The notes under the pieces are model-generated. The model was not told the DNA's origin, did not search any database, and was given only the letters and a program-made list of their open reading frames with translations. Position numbers and translations under genes: made by a program. From Lysobacter silvisoli (GTDB lineage Bacteria > Pseudomonadota > Gammaproteobacteria > Xanthomonadales > Xanthomonadaceae), in contig NZ_QTSU01000001.1 in assembly GCF_003382365.1 (NCBI RefSeq), positions 1,798,001 through 1,862,000 of the forward strand: DNA of 64,000 nt, read 5' to 3'. Of the stretch, positions 52,795-61,686 are shown one piece after another; the stretch's first letter is position 1; the number at the start of each line of letters is the position of its first letter.

Positions 52795-53670
52795 ATGACC
52801 GCCTCCACCGCCCCGAAGCCGCACGTATTCGACGCCACCGCCGACCGCTTCGAAGCCGACGTGATCCAGAAGTCGCTGCAGACCCCGGTGCTGGTGGATT
52901 TCTGGGCCGAGTGGTGCGAGCCCTGCAAGACCCTGGGCCCGGTGCTGGAAAAGCTGGCCGGGGAATACAACGGCGCTTTCGAGCTGGCCAAGGTCGACGT
53001 GGACGCCGAGCAGCAATTGGCCGGCATGTTCCAGATCCGTTCCATCCCCACCGTCTACCTGGTCAAGGACGGGCAATTGGTGGACGGCTTCCCCGGCGCG
53101 CTGCCGGAAGGCCAGCTGCGCGAATTCCTCAAGCATCACGGCATCGAGCCGGCCGCCGCGGCCGAGCCCGAGGCGGTGGCCGCCGAGCCCGAAGCGGTCG
53201 ACCCGCATGTGGACGTGCTGCGCCTGCGCGCCGAAGTGGCCGCGCAGCCGGAGCAGGACGAACTCAAGCTCGACCTGGCGCTGGCGCTGCTGCGCACCGG
53301 CGCCGCGCACGAGGCCGAGCAACTGCTGGACGCGCTGCCGGCCAACCTGGCCACCGACGACCGCGCGATCCGCGCCCGCGCGCGCCTGGGCTTCGCCGCC
53401 CTGCTCAAGGACGCGCCGCCGCCGCAGGTGCTGCAGGCCGCCCTGGCCAGCGACGAAGGCGACCTGCGCGCGCGTCACCTGCTGGGCGCGCACCTGCTGG
53501 TCGCCGGCGATTCCGAGGCCGCGCTGGAGCAGTTCCTGGAGATGCTGCGCCGCGATCGCGCCTACGAGGACGGCCTGCCGCGCAAGGCCCTGATCGACGC
53601 GTTCCGCGTGGTCGAAGACGAAGACCTGGTCGGCCGCTACCGCCGCAAGATGTCGTCGCTGCTGTTCTGA
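52795..53670 (+). CDS. cnoX: Thioredoxin-TPR chaperone-like protein (CnoX/YbbN)
   Basis: A 291-residue cytoplasmic protein. The N-terminal thioredoxin domain covers about residues 10-110 with active site WAEWCEPCKT and the cis-Pro SIPTVYLVKDG. The C-terminal TPR-like helical region covers 140-290 (ALALLRTGAAHEAEQLLDAL). CnoX proteins protect and hand over clients to GroEL. E. coli CnoX lacks the CxxC but this one keeps it, so it may be redox-active. ATG at 52795 has AGGA seven nt upstream. Confidence 0.92.
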   Translation: MTASTAPKPHVFDATADRFEADVIQKSLQTPVLVDFWAEWCEPCKTLGPVLEKLAGEYNGAFELAKVDVDAEQQLAGMFQIRSIPTVYLVKDGQLVDGFPGALPEGQLREFLKHHGIEPAAAAEPEAVAAEPEAVDPHVDVLRLRAEVAAQPEQDELKLDLALALLRTGAAHEAEQLLDALPANLATDDRAIRARARLGFAALLKDAPPPQVLQAALASDEGDLRARHLLGAHLLVAGDSEAALEQFLEMLRRDRAYEDGLPRKALIDAFRVVEDEDLVGRYRRKMSSLLF

Positions 53671-53759
53671 GCGCAGTGCGGGAGCACCGCTTCCCGCATG
53701 TCGCCGCCATAGCGCCGATCGGCCTACGCCTGCCTCAGCCGCGCAGCGCACTCCACCCC

Positions 53760-53868
53760 GTCATTCCGGCGAAAGCCGGAACCCATGTTGATCCGGCTTT
53801 TTGCTCTGGGGATCAACGAGCAGACGGAGCAAAGTCAAAATGGGTTCCGGCTTTCGCCGGAATGACGG
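53760..53868. repeat. Paired ATTCCGGC palindromes
   Basis: GTCATTCCGGCGAAAGCCGG at 53760 and its inverted partner at 53840-53868, same as 30513-30609 but with an unrelated 55-nt spacer. It lies in the 314-nt gap after cnoX; no gene is seen in the gap. Confidence 0.75.
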
Positions 53869-53929
53869 GGCGTGGATATGTAACGCGCCATGGAATGCGC
53901 GACGCAGCATTGTCCAGCACCGCCGCCGC

Positions 53930-53949
53930 TTGACTATACGCATGCGTAT
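53930..53949 (+). promoter_or_regulatory. -35-like hexamer followed by perfect palindrome
   Basis: TTGACT (53930-53935) abuts ATACGCATGCGTAT (53936-53949), a perfect 14-bp palindrome, 36 nt before the DUF4442 ATG. No strong -10 follows at 17 nt. A palindrome right after a -35 is the layout of MerR-type or repressor-controlled promoters. Confidence 0.45.
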
Positions 53950-53984
53950 GGCAGGCTAGGCACCCCACTCCGCCGCACCCGCGC

Positions 53985-54434
53985 ATGAAAGCCAGCACCC
54001 TGAAACTCGGCCTCAACCTGTGGCCGCCGTTCCTGTTCAGCGGCGTGCGCGTGCGCGAGATCGCCGCCGACTACCGCCGCGCCCACGTCGAGCTGCGCAT
54101 GCGGCCGTGGAACCGCAACTACGTCGGCACCCACTTCGGCGGCAGCCTGTTCGCGATGACCGATCCGTTCTGGATGCTGCTCGCGCTCAACGCGCTGGGT
54201 CGCGACTACATCGTCTGGGACAAGGCCGGCAGCATCGAATTCGTGAAGCCCGGCCGCGGCACCGTGCATGCGCACTTCGAACTGGGCGACGCGGTGCTGG
54301 ACGAGTTGCGCTTGGCCACGCAGGACGGCGACAAGACGCTGCGCTGGTTCGACACCGACGTGATCGACGGCCAGGGCGAGGTGGTGGCGCGGGTGCGCAA
54401 GCAGCTGTACGTGCGGCGCAAACCCGGCCGCTGA
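53985..54434 (+). CDS. DUF4442 hot-dog thioesterase-like protein
   Basis: A 149-residue protein of the DUF4442 family, hot-dog fold, related to acyl-CoA thioesterases. Family features are LGLNLWPPFLFSGVRV at the N-terminus and NRNYVGTHFGGSLFAMTDPF in the core, where HFGGSL corresponds to the thioesterase helix. VARVRKQLYVRRK ends the sheet. A cytoplasmic acyl-CoA hydrolase is the likely role; the substrate is unknown. Monocistronic. Confidence 0.88.
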   Translation: MKASTLKLGLNLWPPFLFSGVRVREIAADYRRAHVELRMRPWNRNYVGTHFGGSLFAMTDPFWMLLALNALGRDYIVWDKAGSIEFVKPGRGTVHAHFELGDAVLDELRLATQDGDKTLRWFDTDVIDGQGEVVARVRKQLYVRRKPGR

Positions 54435-54702
54435 CGCCGTTACAGCGCCGCCGCCATCGCGCGCTGTCACAGATGTGAAGACCGACGGCGGCGCAATCTG
54501 ACGCTGCGGGTCCAATGCCGACACGGCCACCGCGGTAAAACTGCGGAACCTCTGTGCCTACTGTGTCGAATTGCCGCCTAAGCAAGGCACAATAGGCGTA
54601 CGCACCAATGGATGGGGCGTCTTCACGTATTTTGCGTGACGAATGTGTGGTCAGTCCCGGCGCGCGCGAGCGTATGCTGGGCACTCGCGACAGGGGGCCG
54701 CG

Positions 54703-56712
54703 ATGTCCAGGTCTACATCGAACCAGCACGAGAACGAGGCGCCGTTGCCGGAGATCGCCGGCTATCGCCTGCGCCGCGTCATCAATCACGGCGGCATGTC
54801 CACCGTGTATCTGGGCGAGCAGATCGGGCTGGCGCGCGAAGTCGCGATCAAGGTGATGCTGCCCACCGCGCTGTCCGACGAGGTCAGCCGCCGCCGCTTC
54901 GAAAACGAAGTGCGCACCATCGCCCGCCTCGAACACCCGCACGTGGTGGTGATCCACGAAGTCGGCCGCACCCGCGAAGGCCTGCCCTACTACGCCATGC
55001 CCTACCTCTCGCGCGGCCACCTGGGCCAGCGCGATCTGAGCAAGGACGAGCCGCGCGTGGTGTCCATCATGGAGACGCTGCTGTCGGCGCTGGACTACGC
55101 GCATTCGCGCGGCGTCGTGCACCGCGACGTCAAGGCCGAGAACGTGCTGTTCGACGACAGCGAACGGCCGCTGCTGGCCGACTTCGGCATCGCCCTGCGC
55201 CGCGGCTTCGGCCCGCGCGTGACCGCCGCCGGCCTGGCCGTGGGCAGCACCGCCTACATGGCACCCGAGCAGGCGCGCGGCGAAGACGTGGACGGCCGCG
55301 CCGATCTCTACAGCCTGGGCGTGCTGGGCTGGGAAATGCTCACCGGCCGGCTGCCGTTCGAGGCGCCCGACGCGCTGTCCATGGCGGTGATGCACGCGCA
55401 AGACCCGATTCCCAAGCTGCCGCAGCACCTGCGCCATTGGCAGCGTTTCATGAACCGCGCCCTGTCCAAGCAGCCCGGCCACCGCTTCCAGGACGCGGCC
55501 GAGATGCGCCAGTGGCTGGCCGACATCCACCGCAGCGGCGTGGTCCACGCGATCAAGCGGCTGATCCCGCGCGGCGGCAAGCTGCGGCAGTGGGCGATGC
55601 CGCTGTGGGCCGGCCTGGCCGTGGTCGCGGTGGCCGTGGTCACCGTCGGTTTCGGCCTGAGCAGCGCCAAGGACGACGGCTTCTTCCGTGTCGAGGGCGC
55701 GCCCGTCGCTACCCCGGCCGCCGGCGGCGACGACCCCACCACGGCGATGATGGCGCCGCTGCCGGAAGCGCCGCTGCAGCGCTCGCTGGAAGAAGCGCGC
55801 CGCTACCTGCGCCAGGGCAAGCTGACCGCGCCCGCCGACGGCAACGCCTACAACAGCCTGCTCACCGCCTGGCATGCCGACAGCACCAGCCCCGAGGTGC
55901 ACACCGCGGTGGCCGAACTCACCCAGGCCTTCGCCGAGCAGATCGCGCTGGCCGTGCGCGAACGCAACGACCAGCGTGCGCGCGAACACCTGGTCAACGC
56001 CACCGCGCTGGCGCAGCAGACCGGCAACGCCGATTCGTCCGCGATGCGCGCGTTGCGCGAACGCGCCGGCACCGCGCTGCAGGCGCGCATCGAACTGGAC
56101 GCCAAGCGCAACGACCGCGCCGACGCCGAACGCGCCGCCGCCCTGGCCGCCGAACTGGGCCTGCCCAAGGCCAACACCGCCAAGCTGCTGGCGCAGGCGC
56201 GCGCGATCGGCGGCGGCCTGCCCGGCCAGCCCGTGGCCGTGGGCAGCCTGAGCCAGGACAACGGCCGCATCACCGTGGCCCTGAGTCCGCGCCCGGTCAG
56301 CCGCGCCGAGTACGCGCGCTTCGCCAGCGCCAGCAACCGCGAACCGGCGCTGTGCCGCGAACGCGCCTCGCTGCTGCGCGTGCTGGCGCCGCGCAACTGG
56401 CAGAGCCCGGGCTTCAAGCAGTCCGACGGCGAGCCGGTGGTGTGCGTGTCGCAGGCCGACGCCGAGGCCTATGCGCAGTGGTACAGCCAACAGACCGGCC
56501 GCCGCTACCGCCTGCCCACCGCAGCCGAAGCCGAGGCGCAGAGCGCCGAAGCCGGCGGCCGCGCGCTGTCGATGTGGCTGCGCGACTGCGGCCGCAACTG
56601 CCTGCAGCGCCAGGCTGCCGGCGCTTCCTGGCGCAGCGCCCAGGGCCAGCGCCCGCTGACCGCCGCGCGCGGCTACGACGACGTCGGCTTCCGCCTGGTG
56701 CGCGAACGCTAG
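54703..56712 (+). CDS. Serine/threonine protein kinase with C-terminal FGE-like domain
   Basis: A 669-residue bacterial eukaryotic-like kinase. Kinase domain about residues 21-275: glycine loop NHGGMSTVY, catalytic Lys50 (VAIK), HRD at 140-142 (VVHRDVKAEN), DFG at 160-162, and APE at 187-189, all intact. One membrane helix is at 301-320. A helical, Ala-rich periplasmic region (about 370-510) precedes a domain resembling the formylglycine-generating-enzyme/sulfatase-modifying fold (about 525-669: SPRPVSRAEYARFA, RRYRLPTAAEAEAQ, YDDVGFRLV). This layout suggests an outside sensor controlling an inside kinase. Start ATG at 54703; an ATG at 54643 lacks support. The 268-nt leader (54435-54702) shows no other gene. 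Confidence 0.93.
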   Translation: MSRSTSNQHENEAPLPEIAGYRLRRVINHGGMSTVYLGEQIGLAREVAIKVMLPTALSDEVSRRRFENEVRTIARLEHPHVVVIHEVGRTREGLPYYAMPYLSRGHLGQRDLSKDEPRVVSIMETLLSALDYAHSRGVVHRDVKAENVLFDDSERPLLADFGIALRRGFGPRVTAAGLAVGSTAYMAPEQARGEDVDGRADLYSLGVLGWEMLTGRLPFEAPDALSMAVMHAQDPIPKLPQHLRHWQRFMNRALSKQPGHRFQDAAEMRQWLADIHRSGVVHAIKRLIPRGGKLRQWAMPLWAGLAVVAVAVVTVGFGLSSAKDDGFFRVEGAPVATPAAGGDDPTTAMMAPLPEAPLQRSLEEARRYLRQGKLTAPADGNAYNSLLTAWHADSTSPEVHTAVAELTQAFAEQIALAVRERNDQRAREHLVNATALAQQTGNADSSAMRALRERAGTALQARIELDAKRNDRADAERAAALAAELGLPKANTAKLLAQARAIGGGLPGQPVAVGSLSQDNGRITVALSPRPVSRAEYARFASASNREPALCRERASLLRVLAPRNWQSPGFKQSDGEPVVCVSQADAEAYAQWYSQQTGRRYRLPTAAEAEAQSAEAGGRALSMWLRDCGRNCLQRQAAGASWRSAQGQRPLTAARGYDDVGFRLVRER

Positions 56713-56732
56713 GCCGCCGCTCCGGCCTTGGG

Positions 56733-56826
56733 GTAGGAGCGGCGTAATCCGCGACCGCGAACCAACGACCTGCGCGTCGACAACGAAGTCTGGCCGTCCA
56801 TCGGTCGCGGCTTGCGCCGCTCCTAC
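56733..56826. repeat. Head-to-head pair of GTAG-type REP hairpins
   Basis: GTAGGAGCGGCGTAATCCGC at 56733 and the inverted GGTCGCGGCTTGCGCCGCTC at 56803, separated by about 45 nt, between the kinase gene and the DUF502 gene. Confidence 0.8.
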
Positions 56827-56883
56827 CCCAAAGTCCGATCGTCAAGCCGCACCGCCGCCCGCGCTCGCCTACAATCTGGCGCC

Positions 56884-57555
56884 ATGCGCATGTCCAACCT
56901 GCAACGCCTGTTCCTCACCGGCCTGCTCACCCTGCTGCCGATCTGGCTGACCTGGGTGGTGGTCAAGTTCGTCTTCGTGCTGCTGTCCGACACCAGCCGG
57001 CCGCTGATCGACCCGCTGCTGGCCAACCTGGCCGCGACCAATCCGCAGGCGCTGGGCTGGCTGACCGAATCCTGGGTCGCCACCGGCATCGCCCTGGCCG
57101 CGACCCTGGGCGTGATCCTGCTGTCGGGCGTGATGGCCCGGCGCGTGTTCGGCCAGACCGTGTTGCGCGGCTTCGAAGCGCTGATCAAGCGCATCCCGCT
57201 GGCCAGCACCATCTACTCCAGCGCGCGCCAGTTGCTGGACATCCTGCAGACCAAGCCCGACGGCACCCAGCGCGTGGTGCTGATCGACTTCCCGCACACC
57301 CAGATGAAGTCGATCGGCTTCGTCACCCGCGTGCTCAAGGAACAAGGCACCGGCCGCGAACTCGCGGCGGTCTATGTGCCGACCACGCCCAACCCCACCT
57401 CCGGCTACCTGGAAATCGTGCCGGTGGAACTGATCACGCCCACCGACTGGACCGTGGACCAGGCGATGAGCTTCATCATCTCCGGCGGCGCGGTGTCGCC
57501 CGAGAGCATTCCCTTCTCCGTTCCCGTCGCCAACGACGCCCAGCCCGCGAACTGA
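56884..57555 (+). CDS. DUF502 membrane protein
   Basis: A 223-residue inner-membrane protein of the DUF502 family (related to plant COV proteins), function unknown. Two hydrophobic helices (LFLTGLLTLLPIWLTWVVVK and the segment around residues 65-87) precede a soluble domain with IPLASTIYSSARQLLDIL, GRELAAVYVPTTPNPTSGYL and SFIISGGAVSPE, the conserved DUF502 blocks. ATG at 56884 begins at the conserved N-terminus. The next gene starts 4 nt after its stop. Confidence 0.92.
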   Translation: MRMSNLQRLFLTGLLTLLPIWLTWVVVKFVFVLLSDTSRPLIDPLLANLAATNPQALGWLTESWVATGIALAATLGVILLSGVMARRVFGQTVLRGFEALIKRIPLASTIYSSARQLLDILQTKPDGTQRVVLIDFPHTQMKSIGFVTRVLKEQGTGRELAAVYVPTTPNPTSGYLEIVPVELITPTDWTVDQAMSFIISGGAVSPESIPFSVPVANDAQPAN

Positions 57556-57559
57556 TCCC

Positions 57560-58765
57560 ATGAACCTGCACGGACGCACGCCGCTTTCTCTGTTCCGCCG
57601 CACCGCCTGCGCGCTGCTGGTCGCGCTGCTGGCCCTGCCCGCTACGGCGACCGAAGCCGTGGCCCTGCTGCCGCAGACGGTCAAGCTCGACGACGGCCGC
57701 AGCTTCAAGCTGACCCTGCCGGCGAACCTGGAAGTACTGCCGGTGGCGCAGGGCTACAAGCGCATCCGCTTCTTCGCCCGCAGCCCCGACGGCCGCATCT
57801 TCCTCACCGACATGCGCGACCTCAGCGACAACCGCAAGGGCCGGGTGCTGATCCTGGACGGCTGGGACGAGAAAAAAGCCAAGTTCGCCCGCGTCCACAC
57901 CTACCTCAGCGAGCAGCGCAACCCCAACAACCTGGCTTTCTACACCGACGCGCAAGGCCAGCAATGGCTGTACCTGGCGCTGACCGACAAGCTCGTGCGT
58001 TACCGCTACCAGGCCGGCGACGTGGCGCCGTCCTCGCCGGCGCAGGTGCTGGCCACCTATCCGGACTACGGCCTGAGCTACAAGTACGGCGGCTGGCACC
58101 TCACCCGCACCGTGGCCTTCAACAACGGCAAGATGTACGTGTCGGTGGGCAGCAGCTGCAACGCCTGCATCGAGAAGGAAGCGGTGCGCGCGACGGTGAT
58201 GGAATACAACCCCGACGGCAGCGGCGCGCGCGTGTACGCGCGCGGCCTGCGCAACGCGGTGGGCCTGATCGCCCACGACGGCCGCCTGATCGCGACCAAC
58301 CAGGGCTCCGACCACCTGGGCAACGACAAGCCCGACGAAACCTTCTTCAAGCTCGAGGACGGCGCCGACTACGGCTGGCCGCACTGCTACCACAGCCAGG
58401 GCAAGGTCTACGCCGATCCCAAGTTCCCGCGCAAGGCCGGCTGCGGCAAGGTGCCGCGCGCGTTCGGCTGGTTTCCCGCGCACGCCTCGGCGCTGGGCGT
58501 GGACTGGTTCCCGGCCGGCGGCGACGCCTTGAGCGAGCAGTACGTGGTCGCCCTGCACGGCTCCACCAACGCCAAGATCGGCCACGGCTACAAGCTGGTG
58601 CGCGTGAACGCCGACGGTCGCTACAGCGCCGACCTGATCACCGGCTTCCTCGACGGCGGCAAGGTCAACGGCCGCCCCTGCGGCGTGCTGCGCATGGGCC
58701 GGGACGCGTTCCTGTTCACCGACGACAAGTACGGCGTGATCTATTACGTGAGGCCCAAGCGATGA
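57560..58765 (+). CDS. Exported PQQ-type sugar dehydrogenase-like protein
   Basis: A 401-residue periplasmic beta-propeller of the sorbosone/soluble glucose dehydrogenase family. A signal peptide ends near LPATATEA. Propeller blades show DGRIFLTDMRD, GQQWLYLALTDKLVRYRY and RGLRNAVGLIAHDGRLIATN; the last has the GLRN-G pattern of PQQ glucose dehydrogenases. DGADYGWPHCYHSQGK and an extra Cys pair (SSCNACIEKE) are notable. Cofactor use is inferred from family only. It overlaps yhhQ by 4 nt (ATGA). Confidence 0.88.
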   Translation: MNLHGRTPLSLFRRTACALLVALLALPATATEAVALLPQTVKLDDGRSFKLTLPANLEVLPVAQGYKRIRFFARSPDGRIFLTDMRDLSDNRKGRVLILDGWDEKKAKFARVHTYLSEQRNPNNLAFYTDAQGQQWLYLALTDKLVRYRYQAGDVAPSSPAQVLATYPDYGLSYKYGGWHLTRTVAFNNGKMYVSVGSSCNACIEKEAVRATVMEYNPDGSGARVYARGLRNAVGLIAHDGRLIATNQGSDHLGNDKPDETFFKLEDGADYGWPHCYHSQGKVYADPKFPRKAGCGKVPRAFGWFPAHASALGVDWFPAGGDALSEQYVVALHGSTNAKIGHGYKLVRVNADGRYSADLITGFLDGGKVNGRPCGVLRMGRDAFLFTDDKYGVIYYVRPKR

Positions 58766-59553
58766 ACCCACCGGTGGCCGGCATCGGCGCACGTACCCTG
58801 GACGACCGCGCGCTGCGCTTGTTCATCGTGCTGTCGGCGTTCTTCTGCGTGAACGCGGTGCTGGCCGAGTTCATCGGGGTCAAGATCTTCGCCCTGGAAG
58901 ACACTCTGGGCATCGCGCCGCTGCAATGGAACCTGTTCGGCCAGAGCGGCTCGCTGAGCTTCACCGCCGGCACCCTGCTGTGGCCGGTGGTGTTCCTGAT
59001 GACCGACGTGATCAACGAGTTCTTCGGCCGCCGCGGCGTGCGCACGATCTCGTGGCTGGCGGCCATGCTGATCGTGTACGGCTTCGTCTTCGCCTTCGCG
59101 GCGATCTCCCTGGCGCCGGCCGGCTGGTGGGTCAAGGCCGCCGAATCCCAGGGCGTGGCCGACTACCAGGCCGCGTTCGCCGCGGTGTTCGGCCAGGGCC
59201 TGTGGACCATCGCCGGTTCGCTGGTGGCCTTCATGCTGGGCCAGCTCATCGACGTCGCCGTGTTCCACCGCATCCGCAACGCCACCGGCGAAAAGCACAT
59301 CTGGCTGCGCGCCACCGGCTCCACCGCGGTATCGCAGCTGGTCGACAGTTTCGTGGTGCTGTACATCGCCTTCGTGCTGGGCCCGCAGAAGTGGCCAACC
59401 TCGCTGTTCCTGGCCGTGAGCACGGTCAACTACGCCTACAAGATGCTGGCCGCCTTCGCGATGATCCCGCTGATCTACTTGGTGCGGGCGGCGATCGTGC
59501 GCTACTTGGGTGAGGCGCGTGCGCATCAGTTGCGTGAGGAAGCGGCGGCCTAA
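58762..59553 (+). CDS. yhhQ: Queuosine precursor transporter (YhhQ/VUT family)
   Basis: A 263-residue inner-membrane transporter, six or more helices, of the vitamin-uptake-like family that imports 7-cyano-7-deazaguanine. Typical segments are LAEFIGVKIF, LLWPVVFLMTDVINEFFGRR, GSTAVSQLVDSFVVLYIAF and STVNYAYKMLAAFAMIPLIY. ATG overlaps the stop of the dehydrogenase-like gene. A local link between the two functions is not evident. Confidence 0.92.
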   Translation: MNPPVAGIGARTLDDRALRLFIVLSAFFCVNAVLAEFIGVKIFALEDTLGIAPLQWNLFGQSGSLSFTAGTLLWPVVFLMTDVINEFFGRRGVRTISWLAAMLIVYGFVFAFAAISLAPAGWWVKAAESQGVADYQAAFAAVFGQGLWTIAGSLVAFMLGQLIDVAVFHRIRNATGEKHIWLRATGSTAVSQLVDSFVVLYIAFVLGPQKWPTSLFLAVSTVNYAYKMLAAFAMIPLIYLVRAAIVRYLGEARAHQLREEAAA

Positions 59554-59588
59554 GTGAGAGTCGCGGCGCGAGGTTGGCGCTGCGCGTG

Positions 59589-59689
59589 CCCTCACCCCAA
59601 CCCCTCTCCCGCAAGCGGGAGAGGGGCTAAGACCAGCGGCGTCGGATGGGTTCCCTCTCCCGTTCACGGGAGAGGGCTAGGGTGAGGGG
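59589..59689. repeat. Solo first module of the composite repeat
   Basis: Palindromes CCCTCTCCCGC/GCGGGAGAGGG (about 59602) and CCCTCTCCCGT/ACGGGAGAGGG (about 59653) between CCCTCACCCC and GGGTGAGGG. The hairpins that follow in the full element are missing; only GATGAGCGCGCAGCGCGAATG at 59690 continues the homology. Confidence 0.8.
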
Positions 59690-59811
59690 ATGAGCGCGCA
59701 GCGCGAATGCCCTTAGATTTGCAGCACACGCCCATTCACCCGTGACTTCCGACCGGGGCGGGCGGCAAGCCCCTCGGCCATGCTGGCGGCTTCATCCTCC
59801 GGGGAACCCCC

Positions 59812-61617
59812 ATGACCTTGCGTCCGCTCGCCCTAGCACTCGCCCTGACCCTGGCCGCCGCGACGGCCGCGCCCGCCGTGGCCGCCGACGCGCCCAAGGC
59901 GGTCGCTTCCGATTCCGCCAAGGCCGCCAAGCTCACCGCGCTGTACGCGCAGTACTGGGAAGAGACGCTCAAGCTCAACCCGGTGCAGGCCACCTTCCAG
60001 GGCGACAACCGCTACAACGACCAGCTGCCCGATTTCGGCAGCGCCGAATATCGCAAGCAGTCGCACGACTTCACCGTGCGCTGGCTCAAGACCGTGCAGG
60101 ACATCGGCCCGGCCGGCCTGCAGGGCCAGGATCTGCTGAGCTTCGAGACGTTCGTGCGCGAAGCCAAGAGCTCGCTGGAAGGCGAGCAGTTCCCCGACTG
60201 GATGATGCCCGTCAACCAGATGGGCAGCATCCCCAGCTTCGCCGCGCAGATGGGTTCGGGCACCAGCGCGCAGCCGTTCAAGACCGTGCAGGACTACGAC
60301 AACTGGCTGGCACGCGGCAACAAGTTGCCGGTGCTGTTCGACACCTCCATCGCCAACATGCGCGAAGGCATGAAGGCCGGCGTGGTCCAGCCGCGCGCGC
60401 TGATGGTCAAGGTGATCCCGCAGTTGGACGCGCTGATCAAGGACAAGCCCGAAGACACCCTGTTCTGGGGCCCGATCAAGGACCTGCCCAAGGACTTCTC
60501 CGACGCCGACAAGCAGCGCCTGACCGCGGCCTACCGCGAGATGATCGCCAACCGGCTGATGCCGGCCTACAAGAAGCTGCGCGCCTTCATCAACGACGAA
60601 TACCTGCCGGCCACGCGCGACAGCGTGGGCCTGGACAAGCTGCCCAACGGCCAGGCCTGGTACGCCTTCAACGCGCGGCAGCGCACCACCACCGATCTGA
60701 GCCCGGCGCAGATCCACCAGATCGGCCTGGACGAGGTCGCGCGCATCCACGGCGAGATCCGCAAGATCATGGCCCAGGTGGGCTTCAAGGGTTCGCTGCA
60801 GGACTTCTTCAAGTTCATGCAGACCGACCCGCGCTTCAGCTTCAAGAGCGAGGAAGCGCTGCTGGAGCACTACCGCGCGCTGGAGGCCAAGATCAACCTC
60901 AAGGTGCCGCAGCAGTTCTCGCTGCTGCCCAAGGCGCCGTTCGAGATCCGCGCGGTCGAGCCCTTCCGCGCCCAGTCCGCGGCCGGCGGCGAATACCGCT
61001 CGCCCAGCGAGGACGGCAGCCGTCCGGGCGTGTTCTACGTCAACACCTACGACCTGCCCACGCGCAAGACCTGGGACGCCGAGGACCTGTACCTGCACGA
61101 AGCCATCCCCGGCCACCACTTCCAGCTGGCCCTGCAGCAGGAACTGACCGGTATCCCGGCCTTCCGCCGCTTCGGCGGCGAAACCGCCTTCATCGAAGGC
61201 TGGGGCCTGTACGCCGAGTCGCTGGGCAAGGACCTGGGCGTGTACACCGATCCCTACAACTACTTCGGCTATCTCCAGAACGAGCTGTGGCGCGCGATTC
61301 GCCTGGTCACCGACACCGGTCTGCACAGCAAGGGGTGGACCCGCGAGCAGGTGATCAAGTACATGCTCGACAACTCGGCCGAGAGCGAGACCCAGTCCAC
61401 CGCCGAAGCCGAGCGCTACATCGCCTGGCCGGGCCAGGCCCTGGCCTACAAGATCGGCGAGCTGAAGATCCAGGAGCTGCGCCGCAAGGCCCAGCAGGAA
61501 CTGGGCGCCAAGTTCGACGTGCGCGAGTTCCACGCCGAAGTGCTTAAGGACGGCTCGGTGCCGCTGGAAGTGCTGCAGCAGAAGATCGACCGCTGGATCG
61601 CCAGCAAGAAGGGCTGA
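59812..61617 (+). CDS. DUF885 exported metallopeptidase
   Basis: A 601-residue protein with a signal peptide (LALALALTLAAATAAPAVAA). The DUF885 domain is nearly full length. The metal motif HEAIPGHH is at residues 429-436, with a downstream Glu in FIEGWGLYAESLG, and QRTTTDLSPAQIHQIGLDEV before it. These make it a likely zinc-dependent peptidase of the periplasm or cell surface. Substrate unknown. It is followed by a strong bidirectional terminator. Confidence 0.93.
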   Translation: MTLRPLALALALTLAAATAAPAVAADAPKAVASDSAKAAKLTALYAQYWEETLKLNPVQATFQGDNRYNDQLPDFGSAEYRKQSHDFTVRWLKTVQDIGPAGLQGQDLLSFETFVREAKSSLEGEQFPDWMMPVNQMGSIPSFAAQMGSGTSAQPFKTVQDYDNWLARGNKLPVLFDTSIANMREGMKAGVVQPRALMVKVIPQLDALIKDKPEDTLFWGPIKDLPKDFSDADKQRLTAAYREMIANRLMPAYKKLRAFINDEYLPATRDSVGLDKLPNGQAWYAFNARQRTTTDLSPAQIHQIGLDEVARIHGEIRKIMAQVGFKGSLQDFFKFMQTDPRFSFKSEEALLEHYRALEAKINLKVPQQFSLLPKAPFEIRAVEPFRAQSAAGGEYRSPSEDGSRPGVFYVNTYDLPTRKTWDAEDLYLHEAIPGHHFQLALQQELTGIPAFRRFGGETAFIEGWGLYAESLGKDLGVYTDPYNYFGYLQNELWRAIRLVTDTGLHSKGWTREQVIKYMLDNSAESETQSTAEAERYIAWPGQALAYKIGELKIQELRRKAQQELGAKFDVREFHAEVLKDGSVPLEVLQQKIDRWIASKKG

Positions 61618-61637
61618 GCGCATAGCGCAGCCTGATG

Positions 61638-61664
61638 AAAAAGCCGGGCGATGCCCGGCTTTTT
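61638..61664 (+). terminator. Bidirectional rho-independent terminator
   Basis: Arms AAAAAGCCGGGC and GCCCGGCTTTTT with loop GAT, between the convergent DUF885 and PPC-like genes. Works on both strands because both flanks are A/T runs. Confidence 0.92.
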
Positions 61665-61686
61665 CTTTGCCCGTTGCCGCCGCGGC

